Shown here piece after piece: positions 40,058-52,252 of a DNA stretch of 64,000 nucleotides (position 1 is the first letter of the stretch; each line of letters opens with the position of its first letter). This stretch comes from Punica granatum. Lineage: Eukaryota > Streptophyta > Magnoliopsida > Myrtales > Lythraceae. The stretch covers positions 27,574,001 to 27,638,000 of the forward strand of contig NC_045131.1 of assembly GCF_007655135.1 (NCBI RefSeq), given 5' to 3'. The notes under the pieces are model-generated. The model had not been told where the DNA came from. It did no database searches and saw only the letters and a program-made list of their open reading frames with translations. A program made the translations under genes and the position numbers.

Positions 40058-43000
40058 CAGCCCATCATTTCCTTATCCACAATCATCATCTTCTCCTTCC
40101 CGCTATCTTCTCAGCTCAAACCCTCAACACCTTCTGTTTCTCTCCCTCTTTTCCTCCTTCTCTGCCTTCAACTTCACCATCACCATTTCAGTTTTATCAT
40201 CACCTTCTTGGCCTTTCCATCAGCTCATATCCTCGGATTCTCTTAGGTCCTATACACCACCATCAGCTCAACACACACAAAGGGCTCTCTCGCAGCCTTT
40301 CTCTCCTAGCATCTCTCTATCTCCCTCACGCCCTCCTCCTCCCAACTATAGCTCATGGTCTTAGCGCTGGACCTACTACTGGAGGAGCTCCTTGGTCCTG
40401 TCCATGCAGTTCCTCGATCCTTGCCTGGAGTCTGCCCATGGTCGTGCTTGCTAGGTGCTCCACGCCAATGCTAGCAGTTACTGCTTATTCCTCCTGTGTC
40501 ATTGTTGTTACTCTCCCATGCTTTCTGTTCCACTTATTTCTCTTTTTCGATTTTCTTTCACAGGTTGTGGCCACTCTCATTATGCTATTCAGCTTGTTGT
40601 GACTCCTGCTCGAGGCTCCCTCGAGCTCTTTGAGCTGCTACTTCGTTTGTTTGGCTCCTCAAGCACGTTCGTGGCGCCTACAACACTGCTAGGCCTTGGT
40701 TCAATAGCTTTCCTCTCATGACCAGCTCAAGCAAGTTGCTGCTACCATCCAAGGTCTCACGAGCTGTTGTCCTGCCCATTTCCTGCTCGATCGTGCTATT
40801 GTTGCCCCTTTGTCGTGCCCCGTCATGTAGCTCCCTCCGACACTTGCTTGGGAAAGGTATGAAATCCCGACTTAGTGGCATGTTAGGGCTCTTTTATTGG
40901 TTGATTTGATGATCTTGTCAATGGTAGGTTGAAATATTGTTTTGGTCGATAGTAACACGAACCGGTGCAATGATTTAAGTAGATCTTTAAAATCGGATTG
41001 TGCAAGAAAAATCAATATGAGTATGAATTTGAATGTTTAGAGTATCAGTCTTAAAATCGGTTGAATGAAACGGAAATGAATCCACACGAAATGGAATTCA
41101 TGTGCATTCGGCCTTAATGGAATAAATCGATTAAAAACATTAAACCGGCTCGACATGATTGTGTGTGACCATGTTCGCTCGCATGTTTGCGGTGCTCATT
41201 GTCATTTTTAATTAAAATCTCACATGAACTAGTTTAATCATGTGAATGCGGCTTAAAATCAGTTTTAAATTTGAAACGGTCGGGAATTAGAGTTCTTATT
41301 GAACGGTCCATCAATGAGCAACTCGACGACTCGAAACCCGCAAACCAAAGCATTCGGTAAATCTCCTAATTTAATTTAATCTCACACACGTAGTAAATCA
41401 GAATGACTCACTCGGTTAATTAATTCACTCGACTCTTAAATGAATTGCACGAGCCGGCTAATAATTTATAATTGAGTCGATAAATCACGAACCGATAGTC
41501 ATGCCTTTTTCCAAACTCACTTTTCTTTACAAATACTCAGGCATGTGGTCCGTGTTGCATGGATATCTAGAAAGGACTTGCGTGTCCTGACTCGAGTCTG
41601 AGCCTAATTTGAGGTGGCTCAAATCGGAATATGGAAGTTATTCCTAGACCACTTTCGGGGAAACCTACCGGTCTTCCGACTCCTTCACGGTTTACATATG
41701 ACCTTGGTGGATCTAGGGAATCGGTCAACACCGGCTACCGGCCAAGATGGCTCATATCACGCATTCTCATTTTTCCAAAAACAATTTTTCCAGCTCAATG
41801 GCAAAATTATCAATTTATGATTTACTAACAACCCTAGGGTTAGAGTGATAAAAAAAATACCGATTCATTAGTAAAGACGGGCAACCCGTGCAGGCACAAG
41901 TCTTATCTGCGTAGCCCTCTTTACCTGATCGAAGTGTTTCTGTCATTCTGACATAGATTCAGACTTATGAACGTGGATCAAAGGTGCGAGTGGGGAAGGC
42001 CCATGAAAGGTTGTCCGGTCCTTCATAGGACATGAGTAGAGACCTTGGCACCCCTGTGGTGTTTCGCGTCCCCATTTTCCTAAGTTTGGGCTTATATGAG
42101 GTTTATTTATCATAAAACATAAAATCGGACTAATCACACACTTAATATAATCGAGCATGGGAAAATGGGCGGAGAAAAACCATAGGTTTAAGACTCAGGC
42201 ATAATACAATTCTGTCATAATCTATTTAAGTCCTCAGCGCCACAAAATAGATAAACAAAAAACCAACTCATAGATTTAGGACTCAACATAGACATCATAT
42301 CTGTCAAGTCCTTTATTCAAACAATGCATAATGCTACATACCCTCTCAAGGCGGCCTTTGGCCGATTCTCACCTTACACCCTTCTATTTTTGTCTGTTTA
42401 CGGTAGAAACGTGATTGTTGAGCAACCCTGGTTCAGAACTTAATACTTACATAAACATGGCAATTAACATATAACATGTCTGTTTTATCTGTTTTCATCT
42501 GTTATTGTCTGTTTTCTTGCGGGTCGAACCCGATTTCATAGGATATGATTCACACGGGGTCCAACGCCCCAACCATCGATCACGGGGGCCAATGCCTCCC
42601 TAGACATTGAGTGCGCGCAACCCGAGCGCGGTATGAGATCTAGTATCGAGTCACCGTTTCGACCATAGTCGTATCCAATGAAGAATGACTCGAGTAAGGA
42701 TGCGCGAAACAAAGTTAGACAATCACCCGGGAGCTCGACCTATCTCAAGGCTATCTTGAGGACCATTCGGTCCTCTTGGGATCCTCTGGTCCTGTCGGAC
42801 CCAACTCTCGGCTCTGAAGAGCCCACGTCGCATTAATTTCAATTTCGGTCTTCCGAGCATACGATGAGCGTGAGTGGAATATTGGCTGAACGCAAATCAA
42901 CTGGGATCCATTTTGTTGTAATCTGTATTTATTTGATAGTACAGTGTAAGGACATTTATTTGTATATTTTATTCATGTAAGGATCCCGGTCGGCGAGCGT

Positions 43001-43962
43001 GAGGTCCGAGAGTCGAAACTAATCGAGTTGGTTTACAGGTCCCTAAGACGAGCAAGACCATACGAGTCGATCTCGGTCTCCGTGGTGAGCCGGCCATTCC
43101 GATTTGGTTGGCCTAGACGCGAGGACGATGGATCGATCCCCTGACCCAGGGATCTGCTCCTCTTACAGTCTCCTAACTCGAATCAGTTGCTTCCACAAAT
43201 TTACGGCGTCGAACCGAGCAAGATGAGTGAAACCTAAATCAAGCGGTAAACAAATTAAAAACGGCAAACCCTAGACAAATTAGAGTACCGTTAGGCGTGC
43301 AGGATACAGGCCCGTACGTAATAGAACTCCCGAATTCGGAACTTCTAGTTCCACAAGACCATATACCTTTGCAACTAAGCGTATCCATTACCCCTAGATT
43401 CGGGCAACTCATCGACCCTCGATCTCCAGGTAGTAAACAAGTAGTGGCAACTCCTTCTCACGCGTGTCCGTCATGCGTCCCAAGGAAGGTGGATATTCCC
43501 AAGCCATGTGATCAGCGCGCATCCATACGGACCTCGACGAGACGAAATTCGGGTCCACATACATGGGCCAACGCTTTCCGAAAGGAGTTATTCACCCCCA
43601 CACAAAGTTGCCTTCAGGTTTCTGGCGAGTCTCTCCGATGATACAATGAAACCTTTGCGAGTTCTACGATTAGCAAACTCATAGAATACCCTACTCTCAC
43701 CCAATATTTTGAAATTATTACGGATAATGATTTTTGACACTAGAGCATCTATTTATATATTTTCAATGGGCACAAATGAATAGAAAAGAGTCTCTTATTT
43801 GACCGTTAAAATAACCGCCCCGTTAATGCCTATTCTCTTGGTCAAAGGACCGTGATTTCAAACCAAAATTTCAATTTCGTCCACTTAGTATGAGAATTAC
43901 ACTAAGTAATTTACTGAAAATATAAACCCAGTAAATTTGCAATCTAATTTTTCAACAATTAT

Positions 43963-44103
43963 CACTATGAGATCATTCCTACGTTATGCTAAAAGTGCTT
44001 AATTATTGGAAGTAAGATCACTATGAGATCATTCCTACGTTATGCTAAAAGTGCTTAATTATCGGAAGTAAGATCATTATGAGATCATTCCTACGTTATG
44101 ATA
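43963..44103. repeat. 56-bp tandem repeat, 2.5 units
   Basis: Units begin CACTATGAGATCATTCCTAC at 43963 and 44019 and CATTATGAGATC at 44075. The first two are almost identical. The array begins directly after the target duplication of the solo LTR. Confidence 0.9.
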
Positions 44104-44394
44104 AAAAAAAAGATATGTGACGGTGAACAGAAGCAAATAATTAAGATCAGCGGTTCCATTTTTTAGGCGAAGAAAAAAAAGAGAGAAAGAAAAGGATCGG
44201 CACTTGGATAAGAATTTGATGAGTGTGGATAAAGTATGCGGATTTGATTTGGATTCAAATCGTCGACTCTTCTAAATGATGTCTATATTGAAATTATATA
44301 TATATATATATTATAACTAATAGAAACTTATTTTAATAGAGACACGAATCATTTCCAGCCAAAACTAAGCTGGTGCTTTGTAATTGTTTAATTA
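44104..44394. other. AT-rich DNA, no gene
   Basis: No coding frame. It contains a TA run at about 44297-44312. Confidence 0.5.
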
Positions 44395-44410
44395 AATAAG
44401 TGTTTAACAG

Positions 44411-45171
44411 TTTTTTTTTTCCATATGAACCATTGTTATCAAAATCGGACCGGACTGGCTGGTTCGACCGATGGGATCGGATTGGCCGGTTGGACCGGCT
44501 GGACCGGTCAGACCAAAAATTAGTACCATGTTCGGTCCAACCTACCTAAAAACCCAAATGGCGGAGTTGAACCCTCAGACCCATTGAACCGGTTGATTTT
44601 TGAGTAAAATTCCATTGAACCGGCCGATTCTATGGGTTTTCCATTTATTATAAAAATTACTAGGTTTGTAAGGATTTGAACCCATGATCTCTTGTTTTCC
44701 ATACTAGCATACTATCAACTAAGCCACCACTATTTCTTGTTCTTTTAACTCTACTTTTAAGTACTCATTAAAATCCAATATTTATTTTGAAGTAAGAAAT
44801 ATTAAATATGGATATTTTCTTACACTGTCCTAATATTTCTTTGAAATTATTATACTTCTATTTTAATTATCATATTTTTTTAATAGTATGAATATTTATT
44901 TTAATTTTATTTAATGTGTGGTCCGACCTATCGAACCGCCGATTTGACCCATAAACTCATGAGCCCATACCCCTTCAATTCACCATTAGGTCCAGTTTTG
45001 ATAATAACTTTTTTATCCGAAAACTTCAATTAGACTCCGACTAATCTAATCGATCCGCATCGATCCACTAAAACTCTCCCACCATAGATTTTCTGCATTC
45101 ACAAGGACTCGAACCCGAGACCTTACTTAAGCGGAATAAGTACCGAACCGCTTGAACTAATCCACATTGGT
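44411..45171 (-). mobile_element. tRNA-derived SINE carrying a hAT-like insertion
   Basis: The head lies at 45010-45171, with an A-box-like stretch at 45148-45164 (minus strand TGGATTAGTTCAAGCGG) and a B box GGGTTCGAGTCC at 45105-45116. The poly(A) tail is the T run at 44411-44420. The whole block is flanked by the 16-bp repeat AATAAGTG(T/G)TTAACAG at 44395-44410 and 45172-45187 (15 of 16 identical), fitting a SINE target duplication. A hAT-like element sits between tail and body. Two other copies of the SINE 3' region occur at 21318 and 52735. Confidence 0.65.
44431..45009 (-). mobile_element. hAT-like element, diverged copy
   Basis: Opposite orientation to the copy at 7535-8090 and alignable along its length. 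The left end is CATTGTTATCAAAATCGGAC; the right end decays after TTTTGATAA. The tRNA-like core is better preserved here: on the minus strand an A-box-like TGGCTTAGTTGATAGT (44711-44726) and a B box GGTTCAAATCC (44672-44682). No clean 8-bp duplication survives. Confidence 0.7.
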
Positions 45172-45187
45172 AATAAGTGGTTAACAG

Positions 45188-48079
45188 TTATTTAGACATT
45201 TATGCAATTTACTTAATGAAAGAAAAGAACGGGGAAGAAGTGGAGGAGCGATGATGAGATTTCATGGTTGTTAGATGAACAAAAAAAACCTTATTTCCAT
45301 TAGATGAATAAAAAAACTTATTTCCATTAAATTAAATTTACCTTTTACCGAAAAAAGAAACCTACTCACTAAATGAGTATTCACTAAAATTTTTAAGTTA
45401 AAACCATGTAATGAGTAGATAAATAAAAGTTAATTAAATGAAATCAATCATTTTTTTAACTTAGACCCTCTAGAGTCTCCTATAAAATATATATTTTCCT
45501 CCTCACTCTTTCTCCCCTCTCATTTATTTTATATTGTTAATGAACATGTAACAAACTCCTGATTATAGCCACTATCATTAAGTTTAATTAGATGCTATTG
45601 TAGATTAAAGAACGATGGCATAACCAAAGTTGTTTGGTTCAACTGATTTGACGTTTATTTCCCTTAAAAAAAGTTTTAAGTTTGAATATTGTGAATGGAG
45701 AAAATTCACGCTATGAGAACTTTAACTTTTAGTGGGCCGACTTGGTTCGCTTGAAAAAAGAATGATGGCATAAAGGAAAAAACTAGAAAAAAAATTATAG
45801 ATGAGAAGTTATTGAGTGATGCTATCTCGCCACTATATCACACATCTCTTAAAGATGAAAAGTTATTGGGTGATCTTATCTCGCCACATGGCGTGAGGAA
45901 ACACCAATCAAATTGCATGGAACTAGGGACTTGGTGCTAATCACTCTAATAATGCCATAATTATTATTTATTAAAGAATTCTTATTACTTCTTCCTCACT
46001 ACGTCATTTGAGGTAGAAACTTTCAAAATTTTCTCCTTAAAGACAGACTTTTGCTTATAAAAACTAGGTAAATTCACTTTATAAAGAAAAAAATAGAGAA
46101 AATTAAAAGAAAAAAAATAATTTTCTCACCGTGAAAAAAAGAGTAATTTTCTTGAAATAGTCGAATTTATCTGAAACCTTTCTACTCCATATTAATAATT
46201 GGATGCTCGTGACATCCCGATCCCATCACCGAAAAGCTGGGCCAAGCACTTCACCATAGGCTTCAAAAGGATATCATTATATCTTGAAATTATTGTATAT
46301 ATGTTAAAGGTTCCCTCAAATTCATCTTCCCTTCCATCCTTTTCTCCCAATTTTTTCCTAAATGAGGGCTCAACTCGAAAGATGCGAATGTCAATAGTTT
46401 TAACTTTGACGCCAACTTTTGCAGTTCAAATAATCATTACCATTCGTAATTCACAAGCGTGGAAAATAATGGCAATCATATAAGACACAAATGTGGGTAT
46501 GGATAACATCGAGCACTGTTCCGTTGGTGGCGTTACGTGAGTAACAATATTGTCGATTGTTCTTTAAAAGCAATTATTATGAGGGAAGACCGCATCAATT
46601 TGTCGGCATTTCTCTGAATGAGATTATTTAATTAACAAGTTTCACGCGAAAAAGGGGCTTCGGCCCTCGAGTTCACCAAAGAAAAAAAAAATTCAAGCAA
46701 AAGAGAATTAGGAGAATTTCTGAATTTACTAGTTGTCCAACCACATGACTCTTGCCATGCTCAGGCATGGTCCGGGGAAGGAGACCTATTATTAGTGAAC
46801 ATAAATAAATAAATCACCCCTAATCTAACAATGTTAACATATTGGATTAGACAGTTATGAAATCCCAAAATGTCATATAAGATTAGAGCGCATATTTGAC
46901 ACAATGTGCATGCATTTATCTCTTATTTTAAAATTCTCATTTCGGCTTACACGGATTTGAACCCACAATCCAAAAGTTTAAGCTGATAGGTTACTGGACT
47001 CAAACATTATATATTCTTGTGATTTCTTTTTCAATTTTTTTCGTATAGGACAACATATGTCAATACCCGCTCTCACGTGGTAATATATAGCACAACATGT
47101 ACCACGTGTCCTTTAAACACCCATCCTCAACAACTGACCACAAGCCGGACATCTCATTTCGTGCTCGGGTGAGGAGGACAAACACCAAACTAGCCTCGAC
47201 CTCTACACTCGGGCCTAACTAGAGGTACACTTTTAGCTACTTTAGAACTGGATCGGGCCACTCTCAGGCCTAACTAACATGATGAGCACTCTTGACTACG
47301 TAAAAACTGAATCTGGCGTGGTGTGAGCTTACACATGCGTGTGACAGCGTAACCTACTCTACTACCATATCAAATTTCGCTTGGGCCTGCATGCACTTGA
47401 GCCTATTTGCAACCCAAAAGTTTTTAATATTGTATCAGGGCCCAAGTAACGCGTATGCACACCCACGCACATGTGCGCACCCACACCACGCAAAGTCCAA
47501 TATGTTTGAGTGCAGCTAAGAGTGCGCCTCATGTTAGTACCCCCTCGCCCAAACATAGAAGATGAGTCCGGCTCAAGGTCAATTATTGAGAGCGGTTGTT
47601 TAAGTGCACATGATAACGAATAGTAAAAAATAGACCACATGTTGCATATGAGGGCGAACGTTAAAAATATTAATCTCACATGAAAAAGATGAATCAATAT
47701 CCATGGATTTATTTGAGACATGGGTTTCAACAATTATTAACTTGAGCTTTTAAGTGAAAATGAGTCCAAACTCGTATAAGCCCAATAGATTTCCAATATC
47801 ATTCAACGAATTTCTATGACCTTCTAGATTAAATGCATGGTTGTGGCATTTCAAAATCTCACATAGTGTTAAACCGCATGTTCGAGACACTATGCACGCG
47901 TTTACTTCCCATTTAATGAAATTTCACATGATAAGTCTTCAAAAACTGTTCTAATCCATGCTTGAGGAGAATATTAGTGAATAAATAAATAAATCATATC
48001 GAATCTAATAAGGTTAAGCTTTTAAATTAGCTGGCCATGGCTTCTTAAAATCTCACAAGACTAAAACCCAGGACACTTA
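45188..48079. other. Intergenic DNA with diffuse duplicated segments
   Basis: No supported gene. Segments at about 46790-46930 and 47965-48060 (and a related one at about 47820-47930) share phrases such as AATAAATAAATCA followed by AATCTAA, and GACACAATGTGCATGC versus GACACTATGCACGCG. They are probably eroded copies of one repeat family. The 94- and 123-codon frames at 46199-46483 and 47362-47733 have no recognisable domain. Confidence 0.45.
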
Positions 48080-48403
48080 GGCTAGGTATGCGATGTTGTT
48101 GCTGAAATAGAAGTACTAAAGTATAATTGCTAAAAAATAAGTGCTGATTCTAGAATAAGCAAAAGTATTTTGGAAGTAACAATTGAAAATGCAGAAAGTA
48201 AAAAAGATAATTATTAATACTTAAAACAAAATAGGCAAAAGTAGATTTCATAAGTACCAATTAACTTGTTTGAAAAAATCACACTTGCAATCGCAATTTT
48301 GATCTAAACCATAATTTCAAAATTTCTTACCAAACACCAAATCTACTTAAAATTATAAAGAAAAGTGATTATGAAATCTCCCATCGCACTCCCAAATGAA
48401 CTC
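48080..48403. mobile_element. MITE with TTA flanks
   Basis: A 324-bp element flanked by TTA (48077-48079 and 48404-48406). On the minus strand the right end begins GAGTTCATTTGGGAGTGCGA; the left end begins GGCTAGGTATGCGATG. The family has another member fragment in intron 1 of the PAP phosphatase gene (16934). Confidence 0.55.
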
Positions 48404-49512
48404 TTAGTATAGTTCGTACCGACTTAACATAAGGCCACGATGGCAGAAACAACAAACTAGAAAAACGTAGTGTTTGAAAAAGACAAACATCAAAGGAAAG
48501 AGGGTGACTATGCATTTGAGAGATCTATTGGAACCTTCTAAACTGGGAAAGAAATGCGAGTGTAGACGTCACATACAAATCAAAAGGTTACAGTTTTGAT
48601 TCTTATTATTAGGTTCTGTGCAGCTTTATTCCCTCGATCTTTTACTCTCTCTTTTTTTTCTTTTATCTTTTCATCTTTACATTCCAAAGATGGTAACTAG
48701 TTAATTCTTTACGCACTTAATTTATTTCGTTAACTCCCTTGTAATCGGAAGAAAAAAATTTATTTTCTTTTAATTGCGAAATCATTCAGCCGTGAATGGA
48801 CTTATATTGATAGGTGATGATAGCTGAGTGTGCTAGTTAAAGATTCAATGACGAATACAAATTGGACACAATTGTGCATGCATTTTGAGCCACCAGTTCA
48901 CCATATCCCAAGTCCTAGTACATGTATTAACAAAAGAATCCCATCCATTTGCACCAATTGGAATAATTTGACAATATCACATCAAACTGATATATACTTT
49001 CCATTGGGCAACCCTTCAGCCTCTGTTAATTAAAGGTTGCTTCCTTCAGCTCTCAGTCAGCATGACATATACGTGTATGTATGCATACATATGGAGGAGC
49101 AGTTTAAGTTTTGTTGATTTTCACACATTTTCGATAAAGCCTCTGAAAACTAAAGCAATTCAATGTTTCACACAACAGGTCGTCTGATCTCGGTCGTCAC
49201 AGATACTAGAGAGTCGGTTTCATGCTTCCTGGAAGGTAAAAAATTGTAGTCTAAGGTCTCTATATATTTTGCCCTTAATTAGAAGTTTTATTTCTCGATC
49301 TAAGTATACAAATAACTTATTAAGGGCAATGAATGTACGTATGTATTATCCTTTTACTGATATCACGGTTTAGAAGATTTGTTCGTATATATACTGTGTC
49401 TATGTTTGTATTACTGATATTAGGACTCAACCTTTAGCTGATTTTTCCTTTTCTTCTTAAACTTTTTTCTTAACCTTGTCCTCCACGTGAAAATATAAAA
49501 ATTAAACTTTAA
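48404..49512. other. Intergenic DNA, no gene recognised
   Basis: No frame with coding character and no delimited repeat. Confidence 0.5.
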
Positions 49513-49866
49513 GAGCACCACCAATGCTTGTCCCATTTTTAGTCCCAATTTTGGCCCTACTTTGTACCACATTAACGCTACCTAATCGGTGCGTCATAAA
49601 AATTGAAATTCTTTCGAAATTGGTATTCTTCTATCCAATTGGAAGGATCCATCCCACGTGACAAACACGTGTCGATTCATTGGCCTCCTTGCTCCCTAGA
49701 CATGTGTCAAATTCTTATGGGCACAAAAAAATTGGGACCCGGTTCCTCTAAGTGGGACCTCTCCCAATTTGCTCAAGCTCTTCAATGGGGACCTAAAAAT
49801 TGGGCAGTCCCATTTAGTGGGAACCGCTCAAAATTGGGACTCAAAACTTCCCCATAGGAAATGCTC
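49513..49866. mobile_element. MITE-like element with GAGCA ends
   Basis: The left end GAGCACCACCAATGC and the right end on the minus strand GAGCATTTCCTATGG resemble the GAGCATCTCCAATGG ends of a common plant MITE group. The inside has repeated AATTGGGAC phrases in both orientations. No convincing target duplication. Confidence 0.5.
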
Positions 49867-50308
49867 CGATGGTTCATTGACTTTAATTATTTTTGGACGG
49901 GAAAGCAGACGGCACCCTAAACTGAATATAGTGTGTAACATTAGGGAAGATGTGAAATTAAAAATAAATCAGGACGAAAGGGAAAGAAGGTTAAAGAACG
50001 AAAGTGGATTTTCGAAAGAAAAAAATGATAATTGGCAGGTTAAAAGCCGTTCCAATATTTTGCAGTCTGTGTGATTTGATTCAGAGATGTTCAGAGATGA
50101 TATAATGAGGTAGACGGCCCCCATTTTTGACTTCATAGTTTACGTACAAAGTAAGAAGTGGCGGAAACCTCCGCAATAAGATGCTTTACAATCCCATATG
50201 ATTTTGTTAATGATGCTTGTTACATTCTCATTTTTTGATTAGGTATGAGTATCTCCTGCAGCTGTGCAGTGAGCGTAGAGCCAACTATTATTTCGCATTT
50301 TACTAACA
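49867..50308. other. Intergenic DNA, no gene
   Basis: The 101-codon frame at 49769-50074 starts inside the MITE and has no recognisable domain. Confidence 0.5.
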
Positions 50309-50610
50309 CCATGTTTGGATTGAGGTGAAAGGAGGGGAAGAGAGAAGGGAAGAAATTTTTCTTCCGTGTTTGGATATTTAATTTTAAAGGAGAGTAAGGA
50401 GAAAGGAAATAAAAGTTTCTCGGTTTCACCTCCTTTTACCTCCATAACCTTTATTTTCTTTCACCCCAATCTGGACGAATTCGAAAAGAAAAAATAATCC
50501 AATTTTTTTTATTTGCTAAAAAGGTCCATATATAAGGATAATATAGTAATTATACTTAATATTATTTTCCTTCCCCTCCATTTCCCTTATTAACATATAT
50601 CCAAACATGG
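50309..50610. mobile_element. MITE with CCATGTTTGGAT inverted ends
   Basis: The left end is CCATGTTTGGATTG; the right end on the minus strand is CCATGTTTGGATATATG. The interior is a purine-rich arm and a pyrimidine-rich arm of GGAAGG/CCTTCC type that pair as an inverted repeat. Target duplication not certain. Confidence 0.6.
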
Positions 50611-50845
50611 TCAATACTTCCCTTCCCTTCCCCTCCCCTTACTAAGCATATCCAAACACAGTTAAAAATTCCCCTCTATAGTAATTACACTTGATGTTCT
50701 TTCCCTTCCCCTCCATTTCCCTTATTAACATATATTCAAACAGGGTCAATACTTCCCTTCCCTTCCCCTCTCCTTACTAAGCATATCCAAACACAGACAA
50801 AACTTCCCCTCCTCCCGTTCCCTTCTCTTCTCCTTAGTGAGTCAT
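50576..50845. repeat. Pyrimidine-rich tandem duplication, 135-bp unit
   Basis: CTCCATTTCCCTTATTAACA occurs at 50576 and 50711 with the intervening sequence repeated at about 90% identity by eye. The first unit overlaps the MITE end, so the array probably arose by duplication of that terminus. Confidence 0.8.
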
Positions 50846-51132
50846 ATTTAAACAAATTGTAAAAGTACCAATACCTCCTGATTCAAGTACACTTGCACTC
50901 TTGTAAATCTATTATCTATTTATATAGAATTATAAAAGCTAAGTCAACACATAAAAAGCGCCACGTAGGACTAAGCTCTCCTGCCATTCAGTGACTCTTG
51001 GATTAACAATCAATAAAAATGGAACAAATTGTGGAACATTATAGTGCCACATCATCGTATAAGTCCAAGAGTCTACCTCATTAACCTACATTAATTATAC
51101 CCACTTTTTGAATGCATCTATCATTATTTATA

Positions 51133-52252
51133 GAAAAAAAAAAGCAGTTTGCCCCCTGACATTAGGGGGCAAGTTAGCTCTACCCTTTACCTTTACATTT
51201 TTGCGCATGACCCCCAAGCTCATTGAAAAATAAGCAAAATGCCCATTTGGTGAAATTTTGGTAATTTTCCCGGCCAATTCGGGCCATGTGCCCCTCACAT
51301 GCCTCTTTGAAGGGGCAAAATAGTTTTCCAAACTCATCTTTTTCTTTCCACATAAAAAGAAAAAAAATTAAATTACGGGAAAATTTGGCCCCAAATTGAG
51401 CTCACGACAAACCAGTGTCCCCTCATCTCTCCTCTCGACGGTGACGGCAAGGCTCAATCTCAAATTGAGCTCACGACTAAACCCTTGCGGGGCCTGAGAG
51501 TCCATGACTGTGCGATCTAAGCACAGCTGGTGCAAGGTCGTCCTCATTGGCACCGGCATCACCGTCCTCACCCTTCCTACTCAGTAAACCGCGAACCCCT
51601 CCCTCCTCCTCTCTACCCTCCACTGACTGCAGACCCCCCACCACATCTTCTGTTCAAAGCACCACATCGACGGACCCCTCCCTCCTTTAGACAAGGACAC
51701 TGTCGGACAAGAACAGGGAGACCTCCCTCAAGATCTTCCGTTGCTGTGCTTTCTAATGTCTTCGTCAAGCGGAAGTATACTCTGTGAGGCATTGTTGACT
51801 GAATTATGACTTGATTGCTTGCACTTCCTCTGAATGAAGAGATTGATTATGAGGGAGGGTACTGGCATGATGAAGTTTGGGGACAAAATCCCTAATCATA
51901 AATTTCATTAGAATCTAAACACTTAACGTGAGAAAGAAGACATGCCTTCTTTTGTTGAGTTTACTCTTAACTCTACCGATAAAATAAACTACAAAACCAC
52001 CATTCGTCCCCAAATTTATTTCTTTTTATTTTTCTTTGGAAGGACGAAGATGATATTGGAAGACCATTTTGCCCTTTCAAAGAGGCATATGAGGGCACAT
52101 GACCTGAATTGGCTGGAAAAATGACAAGAATTTCACTGAATGGGCACTTTGCTTATTTTTTAATGAGCTTAGGAGGTAAAGCGCAAAAATTTAAAGGTCA
52201 AGAGTAGAGCTAATTTGCCTCCCTAAGGTAAGGAGGAAACTGCTTTTTCCTC
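51133..52252. mobile_element. Mutator-like element (MULE) with long TIRs, possibly a Pack-MULE
   Basis: Terminal inverted repeats of about 210 bp (51133-51345 and 52035-52252) share, for example, AAGCAGTTT, GGCAA.TTAGCTCTAC and TGCCTCTTTGAA.GGGCAAAA. A perfect 9-bp duplication TTATTTATA (51124-51132 and 52253-52261) flanks it, the MULE hallmark. The 690-bp interior (about 51370-52010) is markedly more GC-rich than the TIRs (for instance 51520-51740), which is what captured host sequence would look like. No parent gene was identified and no intact frame is convincing. Confidence 0.8.

Larger units (their letters stand above)
33624..43561 (+). mobile_element. Giant non-coding LTR-like unit (outer), itself interrupted
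   Basis: It begins TGTCAGCATCCCGTTTTGGT and ends CGGGTCCACATA, inserted in the solo LTR. The flanks are CACGG (33619-33623) and CATGG (43562-43566), a 5-bp target duplication with one C/T difference; the intact LTR has CATGG at this point. Without the inner insertion the unit is about 4.7 kb. It has no retrotransposon coding domain and no internal pair of shorter LTRs, so the simplest reading is a solo LTR of a family with very long LTRs; a LARD is the alternative. The terminal 400 bp is clearly homologous to the end of the inner unit. Confidence 0.7.
33455..43957 (-). repeat. Solo LTR (694-bp family) split by a nested insertion
   Basis: Left part 33455-33623 and right part 43562-43957 align end to end with the uninterrupted LTR at 24841-25534. 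The copy is flanked by an exact 5-bp duplication ATTAT (33450-33454 and 43958-43962) with no internal retrotransposon sequence of its own, so it is a solo LTR left by LTR-LTR recombination. The break falls at GCTTCGAGGCATGG in the intact paralogue. Confidence 0.85.

Noticed and set aside
39928..40602. 224-codon plus-strand frame
   Set aside because: It crosses the junction of the inner and outer giant LTR-like units, so it is a composite of unrelated sequence with a Pro/Ser/His-rich low-complexity product.
44660..44730. Possible tRNA gene
   Set aside because: A and B boxes are present, but no acceptor stem or cloverleaf can be drawn by eye and the segment is inside a hAT-like repeat.
45100..45171. 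Possible tRNA gene on the minus strand
   Set aside because: It is the tRNA-derived head of a SINE, with a 3' body and poly(A) tail rather than a closed tRNA.
46199..46483. 94-codon plus-strand frame
   Set aside because: No domain, start context or splice support.
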